From Magnetovibrio sp. (GTDB lineage Bacteria > Pseudomonadota > Alphaproteobacteria > Rhodospirillales_A > JABHCV01), in NCBI GenBank assembly GCA_002717285.1, contig PBDF01000018.1, positions 1 through 24,434 of the forward strand: DNA of 24,434 bases, written 5' to 3'. A program made the position numbers and the translations under genes. Below are positions 1 through 7,654 of the stretch, in pieces. Within the stretch, counting starts at the first letter, position 1, and every line of letters begins with the position of its first letter. The notes under the pieces were generated by a model. That model worked only from the letters and a program-made list of their open reading frames with translations. It did not search any database and was not told where the DNA came from.

Positions 1-21
1 CAAAAAGAAATAATATCCCAA

Positions 22-43
22 GAAAAAATGCGAATGAACGCAT
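22..43 (-). terminator. Candidate rho-independent terminator ending the cluster
   Basis: Read on the minus strand, just after the stop codon at 54, a short stem ATGCG/CGCAT (plus-strand positions 28-32 and 39-43) with a 6-base loop is followed directly by a run of six T. The layout is that of an intrinsic terminator and it lies where the long minus-strand transcript should end. The stem is only five pairs, so it would be weak on its own. Confidence 0.4.
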
Positions 44-53
44 AGACGGAACC

Positions 54-1577
54 TTAAAAATCTTTCTTTCTTCTCCCGCCACCAACGCTTTGTTCATAAC
101 CCCTTTGTTGCCTGGTTCTCCCAGATCCGTCACCGCTTCCTCGACTGCCTTTATTGCCTGATTTTATTCTATCGTGTGTACTCTTCATATCCGCTTTTGT
201 CTTTTGAGCACCTTTCAATGATTTCGATGAGAAATACATAACCGTACCAGCAACAACCTGTTTTGTAGCCGGGTGGTATGCCGCCCAATTACACATCCTC
301 TTTACACCTTGAATGTTTAATTTTTCGGATACAGATTTAATTTGATCTTGTATCTTTTGACCCCCTTCGTAATCTTCTGATTGATCGGCTAATTCTTTCA
401 GGCTTTCGGAAGCTTCTTCTTTTGATTTTGTTACGACAACTTCACCAACAAAAGACCGCATTTCTGCAAATGCATTATTTCTTGCAGATATATGACCAAT
501 CTTTAAATGCCGTGGCTTCGCGCTTCTTGCTTTTGATTGACCATAAGCGATAACGACAGAATTTCCCCGATCATCGGTCCTTACGTCTATCCCAAAAGAC
601 GAAATTAATTTCTTCTTTCCGGCCTTTGTCCTGCAACTTGGCGCTAATTGTTTTAGGGGTTTACCCTCACCAGGCTCGGTCTTTGGTAAAAGTGATGCAT
701 CGCGCATGCCCATCCCAGCAGCGATTTGCCGTGTTTTAGGGGAATGAATTGCCACTATACATATTTGTCCTTTTTTTCCTAACGGCGCTGATTCATGTAT
801 GAAAATCCGCCTTAAACCCACCAACTCATGTTGAGCAGCCGATTGAGTCGCATCGGAAAAAACTTCTTCACCTACGGTGTCTAAAACCTTTTCCTTAACT
901 TGTTCCATAGCCTCTTGAGGGTCATCAGACAATTTCTGTGGCTCTGAGCCTTTTAATTCCTTATCAAGGCTACGATTAACTAATTCCAATACTTTATGGT
1001 AAGCTGAAGAGGCACCTCGTGAATCGGTCCGTTTTACTTTTCCATCCTCAAACTGTGTTCCTCGCTCATTATTATTAGTATCCTTCTGCTGCTCCACTGA
1101 TGCATCTTCTTTTGAAAATAACTCCGCATTTTCCGCTATGTCTTGAAAAATCTCTCTACCAATGTCCAAACCTAGGGTTCTGGCCAATTCCGCCTTGGCT
1201 GCTAGCATTGCCTTTGTATATGCATTGCGTCGAGAAAGTATCCAATTATCGTGACCAGTCGGTGCGCTAATGTCCGAGGCTCCAACCGATGCATAGAATG
1301 TCGAACCATCGTCATTTTCATTTTCTTCAGCAGTAGTAATTCCTTGGTCTTCTGCCCATTGTTCACACTTTTCCCCCGGAATTGAGATGTTTCCTATGTC
1401 AAGACCGGTTTCGGCATCTTGGTTTTCTATATCATTAAGGTTCTGCGCCTGAACGCTCAATGAAAGCATCGCAAGGAAGGCACTGACGATACAAACGAAA
1501 CATAACGATTTTATTATAGCAAACATCCTGAATCCCAATCTTCGAATCATACAATCAAAGGTAAAGTATCTTAACAT
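54..1577 (-). CDS. Secreted LPP20/DUF6844-like protein, function unknown
   Basis: Probably a periplasmic or outer-membrane-associated protein of 507 aa. A hydrophobic stretch ending in SLSVQAQ looks like a Sec signal peptide. The listed start is 10 bp after the helicase stop; ATG codons at 1550 and 1526 (residues 10 and 18) are equally plausible, since no strong Shine-Dalgarno precedes any of them. The mature part has an acidic linker, then a segment WILSRRNAYTKAMLAAKAEL of the kind seen in LPP20/FlgT N-terminal domains (Arg-x-x-Ala helix). A second weaker copy, SARNNAFAEMRSF, lies near residue 365, suggesting a tandem domain. Each copy is followed by a Cys-containing strand with a 'HxPxTKQ/RQ' pattern (AIHSPKTRQIAAG and AYHPATKQVVAG). 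The C-terminus is a Gly/Ser/Arg/Lys-rich tail. Last gene of the cluster; it shares this domain type with the protein at 7655-8761, which supports a common role. No enzyme motif was seen. The DUF6844 label is from memory and tentative. Confidence 0.8.
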   Translation of the reverse strand: MLRYFTFDCMIRRLGFRMFAIIKSLCFVCIVSAFLAMLSLSVQAQNLNDIENQDAETGLDIGNISIPGEKCEQWAEDQGITTAEENENDDGSTFYASVGASDISAPTGHDNWILSRRNAYTKAMLAAKAELARTLGLDIGREIFQDIAENAELFSKEDASVEQQKDTNNNERGTQFEDGKVKRTDSRGASSAYHKVLELVNRSLDKELKGSEPQKLSDDPQEAMEQVKEKVLDTVGEEVFSDATQSAAQHELVGLRRIFIHESAPLGKKGQICIVAIHSPKTRQIAAGMGMRDASLLPKTEPGEGKPLKQLAPSCRTKAGKKKLISSFGIDVRTDDRGNSVVIAYGQSKARSAKPRHLKIGHISARNNAFAEMRSFVGEVVVTKSKEEASESLKELADQSEDYEGGQKIQDQIKSVSEKLNIQGVKRMCNWAAYHPATKQVVAGTVMYFSSKSLKGAQKTKADMKSTHDRIKSGNKGSRGSGDGSGRTRQQRGYEQSVGGGRRKKDF

Positions 1578-1586
1578 ATTTAAAAT

Positions 1587-4214
1587 TTAAATCCATCGGG
1601 ATTTCACATGCACCTTTTCAGTTGGTGATTTCTGTAATGTCGAAGCCGATGCTTTCACAAGATGACTTTCACCGTCGACGCTACGCGTGTAAATTAATTC
1701 ACACGAACAAATATTTTTTTGCCATTCCTCTTTAAACATTTCCGCCAATTCATTTCGCACACCGAGCTTTGACGGCACGCCAAAATATCCAAATGAAACC
1801 CCTGAGAACTTGCATCGGATTAAGTATCGTGTGTCCTGGTCTGGCGAGAATACCTCTTTTAACGATCGCAGCAAAAACGTCCTCTCTTGTCGCCAACCTC
1901 CCAGTAAGGCTATCGTGCCATTTTCTTTGCTTTGCGGCTTTACTTTTATCTTCGCACCATCTTCCAAAATAAAACCTGCCACTGACAACGCGGACTTTGT
2001 CGCTTCAATTACAGACACGAGAAATGATTCCGTAAAATCGTATTGGATACCTCTATAAATATTTTTTAATAATAACCCCGTCTTTCTGTGAATTTTTGTA
2101 TTTGCACTTATGCCATTTAATACTTTAAATCTTTTCGATAATTGTTCCAACTCTACAATATCAACAAGCTCTTTCTGCTTCGATAATTCCAACGCATTTT
2201 CCCACTTTTCCCTTACTATTTCCCGTTCACGCGCGCACTCAATTGTTTTACGGTTAATTTCGATAATATCATTCTGTCCAATATCACGGACTGGCAAATT
2301 TAAGCGTGAAAAACCGCTCTCAATTAAAACTTTATCAGGTTCTAGACCTACAAATGACCCAAATCTGCGATCAAGCTTTTCCAAATCTTTTCCGCCATCT
2401 TCAAAGGTGCTATCAACAGTCGCTAAATGCCAGATGTTCGACACTTTATCCGGACTGGAAGGATTAACCCTTAACGCTCTCCCTCTCATCTGATTGGAGA
2501 GCATGAACGAGCCAACATAACTCGCTAAAATAAGACTATTTACTGCTGGTGAGTCCCATCCCTCGCCGAGCAATCCAGCCGTACCTATCAGTGCATTCAA
2601 GTAGCCCTGATTGAACAGCTCCGTAACCTGCCGGATTATTAGAGCTTTCGCAGTGTCATTGCGTGGAGTAACAATCTGATACTTTTCTGAGAGAGATGGC
2701 AATTCCCGGCTGCTCAGATCAACAGCCACAAACTCGGCATTCCCTGGTAACGAGCCGTCTCGTAAAAGTTCCACAACCGATTTTGGTAATATAACCAATC
2801 GACCACTTACTGCACCAACCGATAATCCATGAACCTCAAGAGCTTTCTCAACAGAATGAAATATTGGATAAACACCAATAGTTTCCCATTCATCAGGCAG
2901 GACCGCATCATCTAACGCGTCATCACCAATCCAGTCTGTCAAAACAACAAGACGTAGAGATTGACCTAAACTTTTACTCTCTAACTCGGATATTGCAGTA
3001 ATACTCTCAAGCTTATTTCCGCTCCATACCAATGCATCCTCAATGAAACGGGGATACATTAAAGCTGGAACACCATCGTCCATCGCACCGATCGAATTTA
3101 ATTGATTTAAAACCTCCTCCTTCAGGCCCCGCGCATTGTCAAAAAATTCACTTCGCTCTAAAAATGCCTCTTGCAGAATAATTTCTAAGGATTGAATTTC
3201 ACTATTCGAATTTTCATTCGAACTAAAACCATACTTTTTGGATATTTTTTTAGGAACATCAATATCATTTTCTTTAGCGTATTGAATTAATGCTAGAATA
3301 TATTCAATTTTTCCCGCATCGATTTCGCCTTTATGCAATTTTGAAAAATTATTTTTTAATACATTAAAAAATTGATCATGTGATTTTAATTCGCATGAAA
3401 ACTTTTTTACCTCTAAACGAAACTTTTCAATTTCCAAACAGCTTTGTTCACTTGGGGAATTAAAATACACATAATCCTGATGAGGGCATAAATTTTGGCG
3501 CTCTACTAGTTCCGGAATGGAAATTTCTGTGTCGATCTCGCCACAAATGTCTACAAATTGATCCCATTTACTTTTATCATAATCAAATGGTGGTGTAGCC
3601 GTCAAAGATACGGTATTCAGTCCGTCTATATTCTCCGCTACCCGTTTAACCGCCAAACCCCATGTTTCCGTCAAGTGATGAGATTCATCCAGCACTAGTG
3701 TTTTTACGCCGACGCGCTGTAAATTTTTAATCAGGTTTGGCAGAACTTTTGAAGAAAACTGCTCTCCATCTTCTTTGTCTCTCAAGCCACCCAGAGATTG
3801 GTAGGTAAGCACTGTCAGAGGCTTAACATCATTTACATCAATTGACGTTAGTTCATCTAGTAAGACTTCATCTGTGATAAATAAATTGGAAAATGCCTTT
3901 ATCCATTGATCGCGAATAGCGGTGCGAGGAGTTAAAACCAAAGCATATTCGCCCAGCCTCTGAACAATTTCCAAGCCAAGCACGGTTTTGCCTGCTCCTG
4001 GCGCCGCAACAACATGAACGCATCCGTCCTCCAGATGATGATCCAACTCTTTAAGAACGCGTTCCTGATATGGACGCCACGATCCCGAAAATTTGACGTC
4101 AGGGTGAAATCCGACAGCCGGCTCTAAAGGCCTGTTGTGCGTGTTATTAAAAATGAAAAAGTCTTCGGGGACAGCCTTTCTTAACCAACTGGATAATGTT
4201 TCACGCACCTGCAT
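1587..4214 (-). CDS. Superfamily 2 DEAD/DEAH-box helicase
   Basis: An 875-aa cytoplasmic ATP-dependent helicase or translocase on DNA or RNA. Visible SF2 motifs: a Q-like motif WRPYQ (46-50), Walker A AAPGAGKT (70-77), motif II DESHH (176-180), motif III SLTATPP (203-209), motif V GLLGEGWDSP (about 547-556) and motif VI QMRGRALR (575-582). Both RecA lobes are therefore complete. The order and the ResIII-like first lobe resemble XPB/type III restriction-type helicases. A long insert of about 300 residues lies between the lobes (about 240-540), and about 290 residues follow motif VI with no domain I recognise. The start has a GGGAGAGAG stretch 4-12 bases upstream. It lies 137 bp downstream of a lipoprotein gene and 9 bp upstream of a secreted-protein gene, so it is embedded in an envelope cluster. 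No nuclease or methyltransferase partner is visible, so a restriction role is unsupported. Helicase call is firm; biological role unknown. Confidence 0.93.
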   Translation of the reverse strand: MQVRETLSSWLRKAVPEDFFIFNNTHNRPLEPAVGFHPDVKFSGSWRPYQERVLKELDHHLEDGCVHVVAAPGAGKTVLGLEIVQRLGEYALVLTPRTAIRDQWIKAFSNLFITDEVLLDELTSIDVNDVKPLTVLTYQSLGGLRDKEDGEQFSSKVLPNLIKNLQRVGVKTLVLDESHHLTETWGLAVKRVAENIDGLNTVSLTATPPFDYDKSKWDQFVDICGEIDTEISIPELVERQNLCPHQDYVYFNSPSEQSCLEIEKFRLEVKKFSCELKSHDQFFNVLKNNFSKLHKGEIDAGKIEYILALIQYAKENDIDVPKKISKKYGFSSNENSNSEIQSLEIILQEAFLERSEFFDNARGLKEEVLNQLNSIGAMDDGVPALMYPRFIEDALVWSGNKLESITAISELESKSLGQSLRLVVLTDWIGDDALDDAVLPDEWETIGVYPIFHSVEKALEVHGLSVGAVSGRLVILPKSVVELLRDGSLPGNAEFVAVDLSSRELPSLSEKYQIVTPRNDTAKALIIRQVTELFNQGYLNALIGTAGLLGEGWDSPAVNSLILASYVGSFMLSNQMRGRALRVNPSSPDKVSNIWHLATVDSTFEDGGKDLEKLDRRFGSFVGLEPDKVLIESGFSRLNLPVRDIGQNDIIEINRKTIECAREREIVREKWENALELSKQKELVDIVELEQLSKRFKVLNGISANTKIHRKTGLLLKNIYRGIQYDFTESFLVSVIEATKSALSVAGFILEDGAKIKVKPQSKENGTIALLGGWRQERTFLLRSLKEVFSPDQDTRYLIRCKFSGVSFGYFGVPSKLGVRNELAEMFKEEWQKNICSCELIYTRSVDGESHLVKASASTLQKSPTEKVHVKSRWI

Positions 4215-4231
4215 GGCTCTCTCCCACTATA

Positions 4232-4250
4232 TTTTTAGTCCCGCTAAAAA
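4232..4250 (-). other. AT-rich stem-loop upstream of the helicase gene
   Basis: Seven-base arms TTTTTAG (4232-4238) and CTAAAAA (4244-4250) enclose a five-base loop, 18 bp before the helicase start codon on the minus strand. The arms are mostly A:T and no separate U-run follows, so it would be a weak terminator at best. It could modulate helicase translation or be chance in AT-rich DNA. The rest of the gap 4215-4351 holds no gene I can support. Confidence 0.25.
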
Positions 4251-4351
4251 GGTTATTCAGTGATTTATTTTTTTTGACCTCTAATGTATTTTTACAGCTC
4301 CGGGTTTTTTCAGTATAGCCAAATTTAACAATAATTATCTTGCTGTCCCTT

Positions 4352-5035
4352 TCAGCTAAATGAAGGCACGGCGGGTACTTCCGGCATAGCAATATCTTTC
4401 TCAGCCGCTATCTTTCGGAAGTCATTGGCGGTAGCGAATAATTCAGGCACTGCCATAGCTGCTTTCGGCAATAGAGCCGGTATTGTGACAGCTACTTCCA
4501 AAGCAGCAAAGTCTCGTAATGATGGTATGCCTGCACTTGTTATCGACGTGCTCACTCTTACAAGGATCAAAACGCCTTCGGCAACTTTTACCAAGGCTGG
4601 GATCATTCTTTCACCTGCGCTCCTGACAGCATTCGAGGTTCTGGCATCCAACTCGCCACTTGCCATTAATTTATCGTTTATTTTTTTCTGAACAGTGGCA
4701 CTGTTTTTGCCCGCCGTATCAATATCCGCGCCACCTATATCCTCGCCCTTTTCCGTTAAGTTTTTTGCCTCTTTACGAAGCAAGGCAGCATCTTGTTTTA
4801 AACCCAATGCATCTGCTAATTCCGCCTGGGCGTTCAATACATCAGAGGTCGCACTCGCCAAAGATGTCAGGCCTTTCTTGCCGTCATTGACGATCTCCGT
4901 CCAACTTCCGCCTCCGCCACCGCTCGCAACGGTTTGTACAGTTTGCAATACTTGTTGAGGCTGGAGGCATCCTGCCAAAAGCGTAATGGACATAAAGGTT
5001 ACCCAAGTACCTAAAATAAGCCTGCGTGCTGGCAT
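4352..5035 (-). CDS. Lipoprotein, paralogue of the 6828-7496 product
   Basis: A 227-aa predicted lipoprotein: n-region MPARR, hydrophobic core, then lipobox LLAGC with acylated Cys at residue 23. A Gly-rich linker (GGGGGSW) follows. The rest (about residues 45-227) is Ala/Lys-rich and probably helical, with pieces such as GLTSLASAT, LADALG and KNLTEKGEDIGG. It is strikingly similar along its whole mature length to the product of 6828-7496, roughly 70% identical by eye, so the two arose by duplication. A strong ribosome site (GGAGGGG, 7 bases before the ATG) fixes the start. Residue +2 is Leu rather than Asp, which in enterobacterial rules would favour outer-membrane sorting. I recognise no named family; a structural or chaperone-like helical lipoprotein is possible. 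Reading frame and lipoprotein call are firm, function unknown. Confidence 0.88.
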   Translation of the reverse strand: MPARRLILGTWVTFMSITLLAGCLQPQQVLQTVQTVASGGGGGSWTEIVNDGKKGLTSLASATSDVLNAQAELADALGLKQDAALLRKEAKNLTEKGEDIGGADIDTAGKNSATVQKKINDKLMASGELDARTSNAVRSAGERMIPALVKVAEGVLILVRVSTSITSAGIPSLRDFAALEVAVTIPALLPKAAMAVPELFATANDFRKIAAEKDIAMPEVPAVPSFS

Positions 5036-5039
5036 TACA

Positions 5040-5222
5040 TTACCCCTCCAATTTGAGGTATATGTTTTTCAAACAAACCCATGCCTTCTTATAATCGTTA
5101 TTATTTTTGTCTTTCGCAAATAAGTTTTCTTTAACTGCTCCGCGACAGTTTTGCAGCCGAGGGCTATTATTAACCAGTCCCGGAAAAATGATCCGCCGCC
5201 ATCCAATGGAAATACCGATGAA
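5040..5222 (-). other. Start-less open frame, possible remnant or continuation of the 58-aa gene
   Basis: Immediately after the TAA stop of the 58-aa gene (5223-5225) the same frame stays open for about 60 codons, down to a TAA at 5040-5042 just before the lipoprotein start. It has no ATG in frame. The predicted peptide looks protein-like in its second half (for example NCRGAVKENLF and YKKAWVCLKNIYL, with two Cys). It could be the tail of a longer gene cut by a nonsense change, a gene using a rare start such as CTG, or chance. Nothing else was recognised here. Confidence 0.2.
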
Positions 5223-5399
5223 TTATTCTATAAAGAAATAGTGAACTCCGTAGGCGACTATAACTGAAAAAACGATCCGAAACCCAAAGTACATTATCGG
5301 AGCCGTCCGAAAGTTATCAGAAACACTTCTTGTTAATGGGAACAAAAACCACGCAACAATAAAAACCCCGGCAAAAATCAATCCATCGATGAAACTCAT
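5223..5399 (-). CDS. Small two-span membrane protein (58 aa)
   Basis: A short gene with ATG at 5399 and TAA at 5223-5225. The product starts MSFIDGLIFAGVFIVAWFLF and has a first hydrophobic segment at residues 6-22, a short polar loop (LTRSVSDNFRTAP) and a second hydrophobic segment at about residues 35-57. Loop charge is Arg-rich, consistent with an inner-membrane hairpin. AGGGA lies about 9 bases before the ATG, a fair ribosome site, and codon use looks like that of its neighbours. It sits between the FlgT/CsgG-like gene and the lipoprotein gene on the same strand. Small membrane proteins often tune larger complexes, but there is no direct evidence of function. The two clean hydrophobic segments and the ribosome site make it likely to be real. 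Confidence 0.6.
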   Translation of the reverse strand: MSFIDGLIFAGVFIVAWFLFPLTRSVSDNFRTAPIMYFGFRIVFSVIVAYGVHYFFIE

Positions 5400-5433
5400 T
5401 TTTTAATTCCCTACTAAATTTCCAGATGAGATA

Positions 5434-5448
5434 CGTTATGATATAACG
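5434..5448 (-). other. Small stem-loop between genes
   Basis: CGTTAT (5434-5439) and ATAACG (5443-5448) form a six-pair stem with a three-base loop, in the 66-bp gap between the FlgT/CsgG-like gene and the 58-aa gene. No U-run follows on the minus strand, so it is not a typical terminator; it may protect or define an mRNA end. Confidence 0.25.
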
Positions 5449-5465
5449 CCGATTTTTAAAACACT

Positions 5466-6752
5466 CTACCAATCACTTTTTGATTTTTTCTTCAATTTTT
5501 CCATTCTTTTATTCATTTCCTTATCCGCTTGTTCGACACTTTTTCGTTTGAACCCTCCAGCACTTTTTTGCTTTGGGTCTGGCCGTAAAACGTAAAGATC
5601 GTTAGAAAGATCTTTAAAGGATTTGATTTTTATTTTTTTAATTAATTTTGCGACACTTGTTCTATCGGTCGACCTTAAGATTTGAACCACGCCGGAGAGG
5701 GTCTCTTCTCGTCCTAAAGACTCGTCCGTATCGGGGTCGTATAACCGCTTACCAAGTCTATAAATATTAAAGCGTCTACCCGCTTTCATTGCATCACCAC
5801 CCTGATTGATGATGAGGTCCTTTCCGGTGACAGATATTATCTGTGGCGGCATTATCGAATTGACAATCGCTTCGGAAATATTGAGAGCAACTTTATCCGC
5901 TAATTTGCTGTAACTCCCGGATCCGTCGGAAGCTTTGAGCGTTTTGGAAAGTTTTATTTGATTCGTAGCAACATCAATTAACTTAATTGAAACTTCAGAC
6001 AAACCATTATAACTCGCGAACTCCTTGCCAGAAAATTTACTCTTTCTAACGGACTTGCTGATACGATGCTGAAATATTGTAGGAAGCAGTATAAAGTCCA
6101 CACTTACCTGATTTCCTAAACGAGCCATCTCCTCCATTTTAAAATTGCCACCCTGGAGAAGTTTCAGTTCGTCTGACGTATCAGATAAAAAATCCCTATC
6201 GATTATGGCAAATTTTCTTGTTTGTGTTAGCTGGTCTATAACCTTCGACTTGATCTCTCCTGCTGCCGATTGAACTTTCTTATTATTCAATTCCCTTTTG
6301 AGATAAATTTTGGGAACGGCAATCCGTAGCCGTTCGAGTTGTTTACTTGTTTCATATTTGGGTACGGTGACTTTTATCAAAACTTCGTATAAGGCAAGGT
6401 CTCCTTTGCCCTGTCCGGACTCTAGAATTTCGTAGCTTTTGATTATACCTTTCGTTGCGGTTGATATATTTTGGAGAAATTCTTCAGCTGATTCATAAGT
6501 TTCTTGATCACCCTTACTGCTTGTACTTTCCGATATAGTTGTCATTGAGGACGTCGCAACAGCTGCTCCATTAACCTGCATTAAAGCTTGTTCTAATGCA
6601 TCCAGAATGGCGTCTTTCTCCTTTATACCGGAGCCTGATTTTTCAACAGTAATAAAACTGATCTGAGCCTTTAAATTTGTGGCCGCGCTAAATGATATAA
6701 GCGCAAAGATTACCATAAACAAAATTTTATCAAGATATACTCTATGACCCAT
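5466..6752 (-). CDS. Secreted FlgT-like/CsgG-like outer-membrane assembly protein
   Basis: About 428 aa. Of two possible ATGs I chose 6752 (MGHRVYLDK): it follows AGGA by 9 bases and starts a good signal peptide (cleavage after about Ala29), while the upstream ATG at 6785 lies inside a terminator hairpin. Domain order resembles FlgT, the flagellar H-ring protein. An N-terminal domain (about 31-130) has an acidic/Ala helix DAILDALEQALMQVNGAAV. A middle CsgG/LpoB-type anticodon-binding-like fold (about 130-305) has KFAIIDRDF and IKLIDVATNQI. A C-terminal FlgT_C-like barrel (about 305-385) has VTGKDLIINQGGDAMKAGRRF, IYRLGK and DPDTDESLG. The tail is Lys-rich. FlgT and LpoB act at the outer membrane around rings or peptidoglycan synthases. 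No flagellar gene is nearby, so here it probably serves the local machine. Expression may depend on read-through of the terminator just upstream. Confidence 0.88.
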   Translation of the reverse strand: MGHRVYLDKILFMVIFALISFSAATNLKAQISFITVEKSGSGIKEKDAILDALEQALMQVNGAAVATSSMTTISESTSSKGDQETYESAEEFLQNISTATKGIIKSYEILESGQGKGDLALYEVLIKVTVPKYETSKQLERLRIAVPKIYLKRELNNKKVQSAAGEIKSKVIDQLTQTRKFAIIDRDFLSDTSDELKLLQGGNFKMEEMARLGNQVSVDFILLPTIFQHRISKSVRKSKFSGKEFASYNGLSEVSIKLIDVATNQIKLSKTLKASDGSGSYSKLADKVALNISEAIVNSIMPPQIISVTGKDLIINQGGDAMKAGRRFNIYRLGKRLYDPDTDESLGREETLSGVVQILRSTDRTSVAKLIKKIKIKSFKDLSNDLYVLRPDPKQKSAGGFKRKSVEQADKEMNKRMEKLKKKSKSDW

Positions 6753-6765
6753 TTTTAATTTTCCT

Positions 6766-6801
6766 AAAAAATAGAGAAGGAACAATATTTTCCTTCTCTA
6801 T
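6766..6801 (-). terminator. Intrinsic terminator/attenuator before the FlgT-like gene
   Basis: A perfect ten-base inverted repeat, ATAGAGAAGG (6771-6780) and CCTTCTCTAT (6792-6801), with an 11-base loop. Read on the minus strand it is followed at once by a run of T (plus-strand A run 6766-6770). It lies 26 bp after the stop of the 6828-7496 gene and ends 13 bp before the chosen ATG of the next gene. The shape is that of a rho-independent terminator, one direction only. Because the next gene's ribosome site follows within a few bases and no room remains for a promoter, it probably reduces transcription into the downstream genes. Confidence 0.8.
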
Positions 6802-6827
6802 TATTGCGAATATCTTCTTTCAATTCC

Positions 6828-7496
6828 TCAGCTGAAACCGGGTGCAGCAGGGACTTCTGGCATTGCTATATTTTTTTCGGCCGCCACTTTTCTAAAGTCA
6901 TTGGCGGTTTTAAATACTTCGGGCACCGCCTGAGCAGCTTTAGGCATTAGAGCGGGTATTGTTGCAGCTATGTTAAAAGCAGCAGCGTCATTCGGTGATG
7001 GCTGACCTGCACTTGATATTGAGGAGCCTACTTTTACAAGAATGCTTACACCTTTTACAATTTTACCCAAGGCTGGGATCATTTTCTTGCCTGCGCTGCC
7101 GACAGCGGCTGCGGTTTTAGCGTCTAATTCACCACTTGCCATTAATTTATCATTTATTTTTTTCTGTACGGAGGCACTATTTTTACCAGCAGTCTCAATA
7201 TCCGAGCCTCCGATATCTTCGCCCTTCTCCGTTAAATTTTTGGCATCTCCTCGAAGCAAGGCAGCGTCTTGTTTAAAACCCAATGCATCCGCCAGGTCGG
7301 CCTGAGCGTTCAATAATATAGCCGTTGCACTTGCCAAAGAAGTTAGGCCTTCCTTGCCATCCTTAACGATCGCCGTCCAACTACCGCCGCCGCCGCCGCC
7401 GCCAAGGCCAGGTATTTTGTTATGAGTGAACCCAGTCAGTAGTGTGAATGACATTAGGGCAGCTACTGTGCCCAATAGTATACGACGTGTTTGCAT
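6828..7496 (-). CDS. Secreted helical protein, paralogue of 4352-5035, lipobox Cys lost
   Basis: A 222-aa relative of the lipoprotein at 4352-5035, alike in almost every segment (GLTSLASAT, KNLTEKGEDIGG, KKINDKLMASGELDA, NDFRK, AMPEVP). The signal region MQTRRILLGTVAALMSFTLLTGF aligns with its partner, but position 23, where the partner has the lipid-carrying Cys, is Phe (TTC instead of TGC/TGT, a single-base change). It should therefore be either cleaved by signal peptidase I or left anchored by its hydrophobic segment. A run of seven Gly encoded by a CCG-type repeat follows. AGGAG lies 8 bases before the ATG. Probably the soluble or differently located partner of a pair; function unknown. 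Transcription probably ends mostly at the terminator just downstream. Confidence 0.87.
   Translation of the reverse strand: MQTRRILLGTVAALMSFTLLTGFTHNKIPGLGGGGGGGSWTAIVKDGKEGLTSLASATAILLNAQADLADALGFKQDAALLRGDAKNLTEKGEDIGGSDIETAGKNSASVQKKINDKLMASGELDAKTAAAVGSAGKKMIPALGKIVKGVSILVKVGSSISSAGQPSPNDAAAFNIAATIPALMPKAAQAVPEVFKTANDFRKVAAEKNIAMPEVPAAPGFS
7384..7403. repeat. CCG trinucleotide tract encoding poly-Gly
   Basis: Six full CCG units plus two bases in an uninterrupted run inside the 6828-7496 gene, encoding consecutive Gly residues just after the signal region. The paralogous gene encodes a shorter Gly run with mixed codons. Trinucleotide changes here would keep the frame and only alter linker length. 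Confidence 0.75.
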
Positions 7497-7654
7497 AATA
7501 TTCTCCTCATGTGCAGTTATCGGTTTGAGTTATAACCTATTTCTTTTGGTTTGCGACTTTTGTGCCGTATTTGGTTTTTCTCAATCGTAGTTTCAGCGTA
7601 GTCAATGTTTTTAATGGCAATTCTAATGTTGCCTTGACACTCGGTGCATTCGCA

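Noticed and set aside
1769..2493. Plus-strand frames within the helicase gene
   Set aside because: They mirror the coding minus strand and show no ribosome sites or domains.
4342..4356. Small stem GCTG/CAGC at the end of the lipoprotein gene
   Set aside because: Only four pairs, overlapping the stop codon, and no U-run on either strand; not a terminator.
4201..4392. 63-aa minus-strand frame between the helicase and lipoprotein genes
   Set aside because: It overlaps both neighbours on the same strand, has no convincing ribosome site and its peptide has no recognisable feature; it is better read as gap sequence.
6753..6785. Upstream ATG at 6785 as start of the FlgT-like protein
   Set aside because: It lies inside the terminator stem, lacks a ribosome site and would put a polar/hydrophobic extension before a complete signal peptide starting at 6752.
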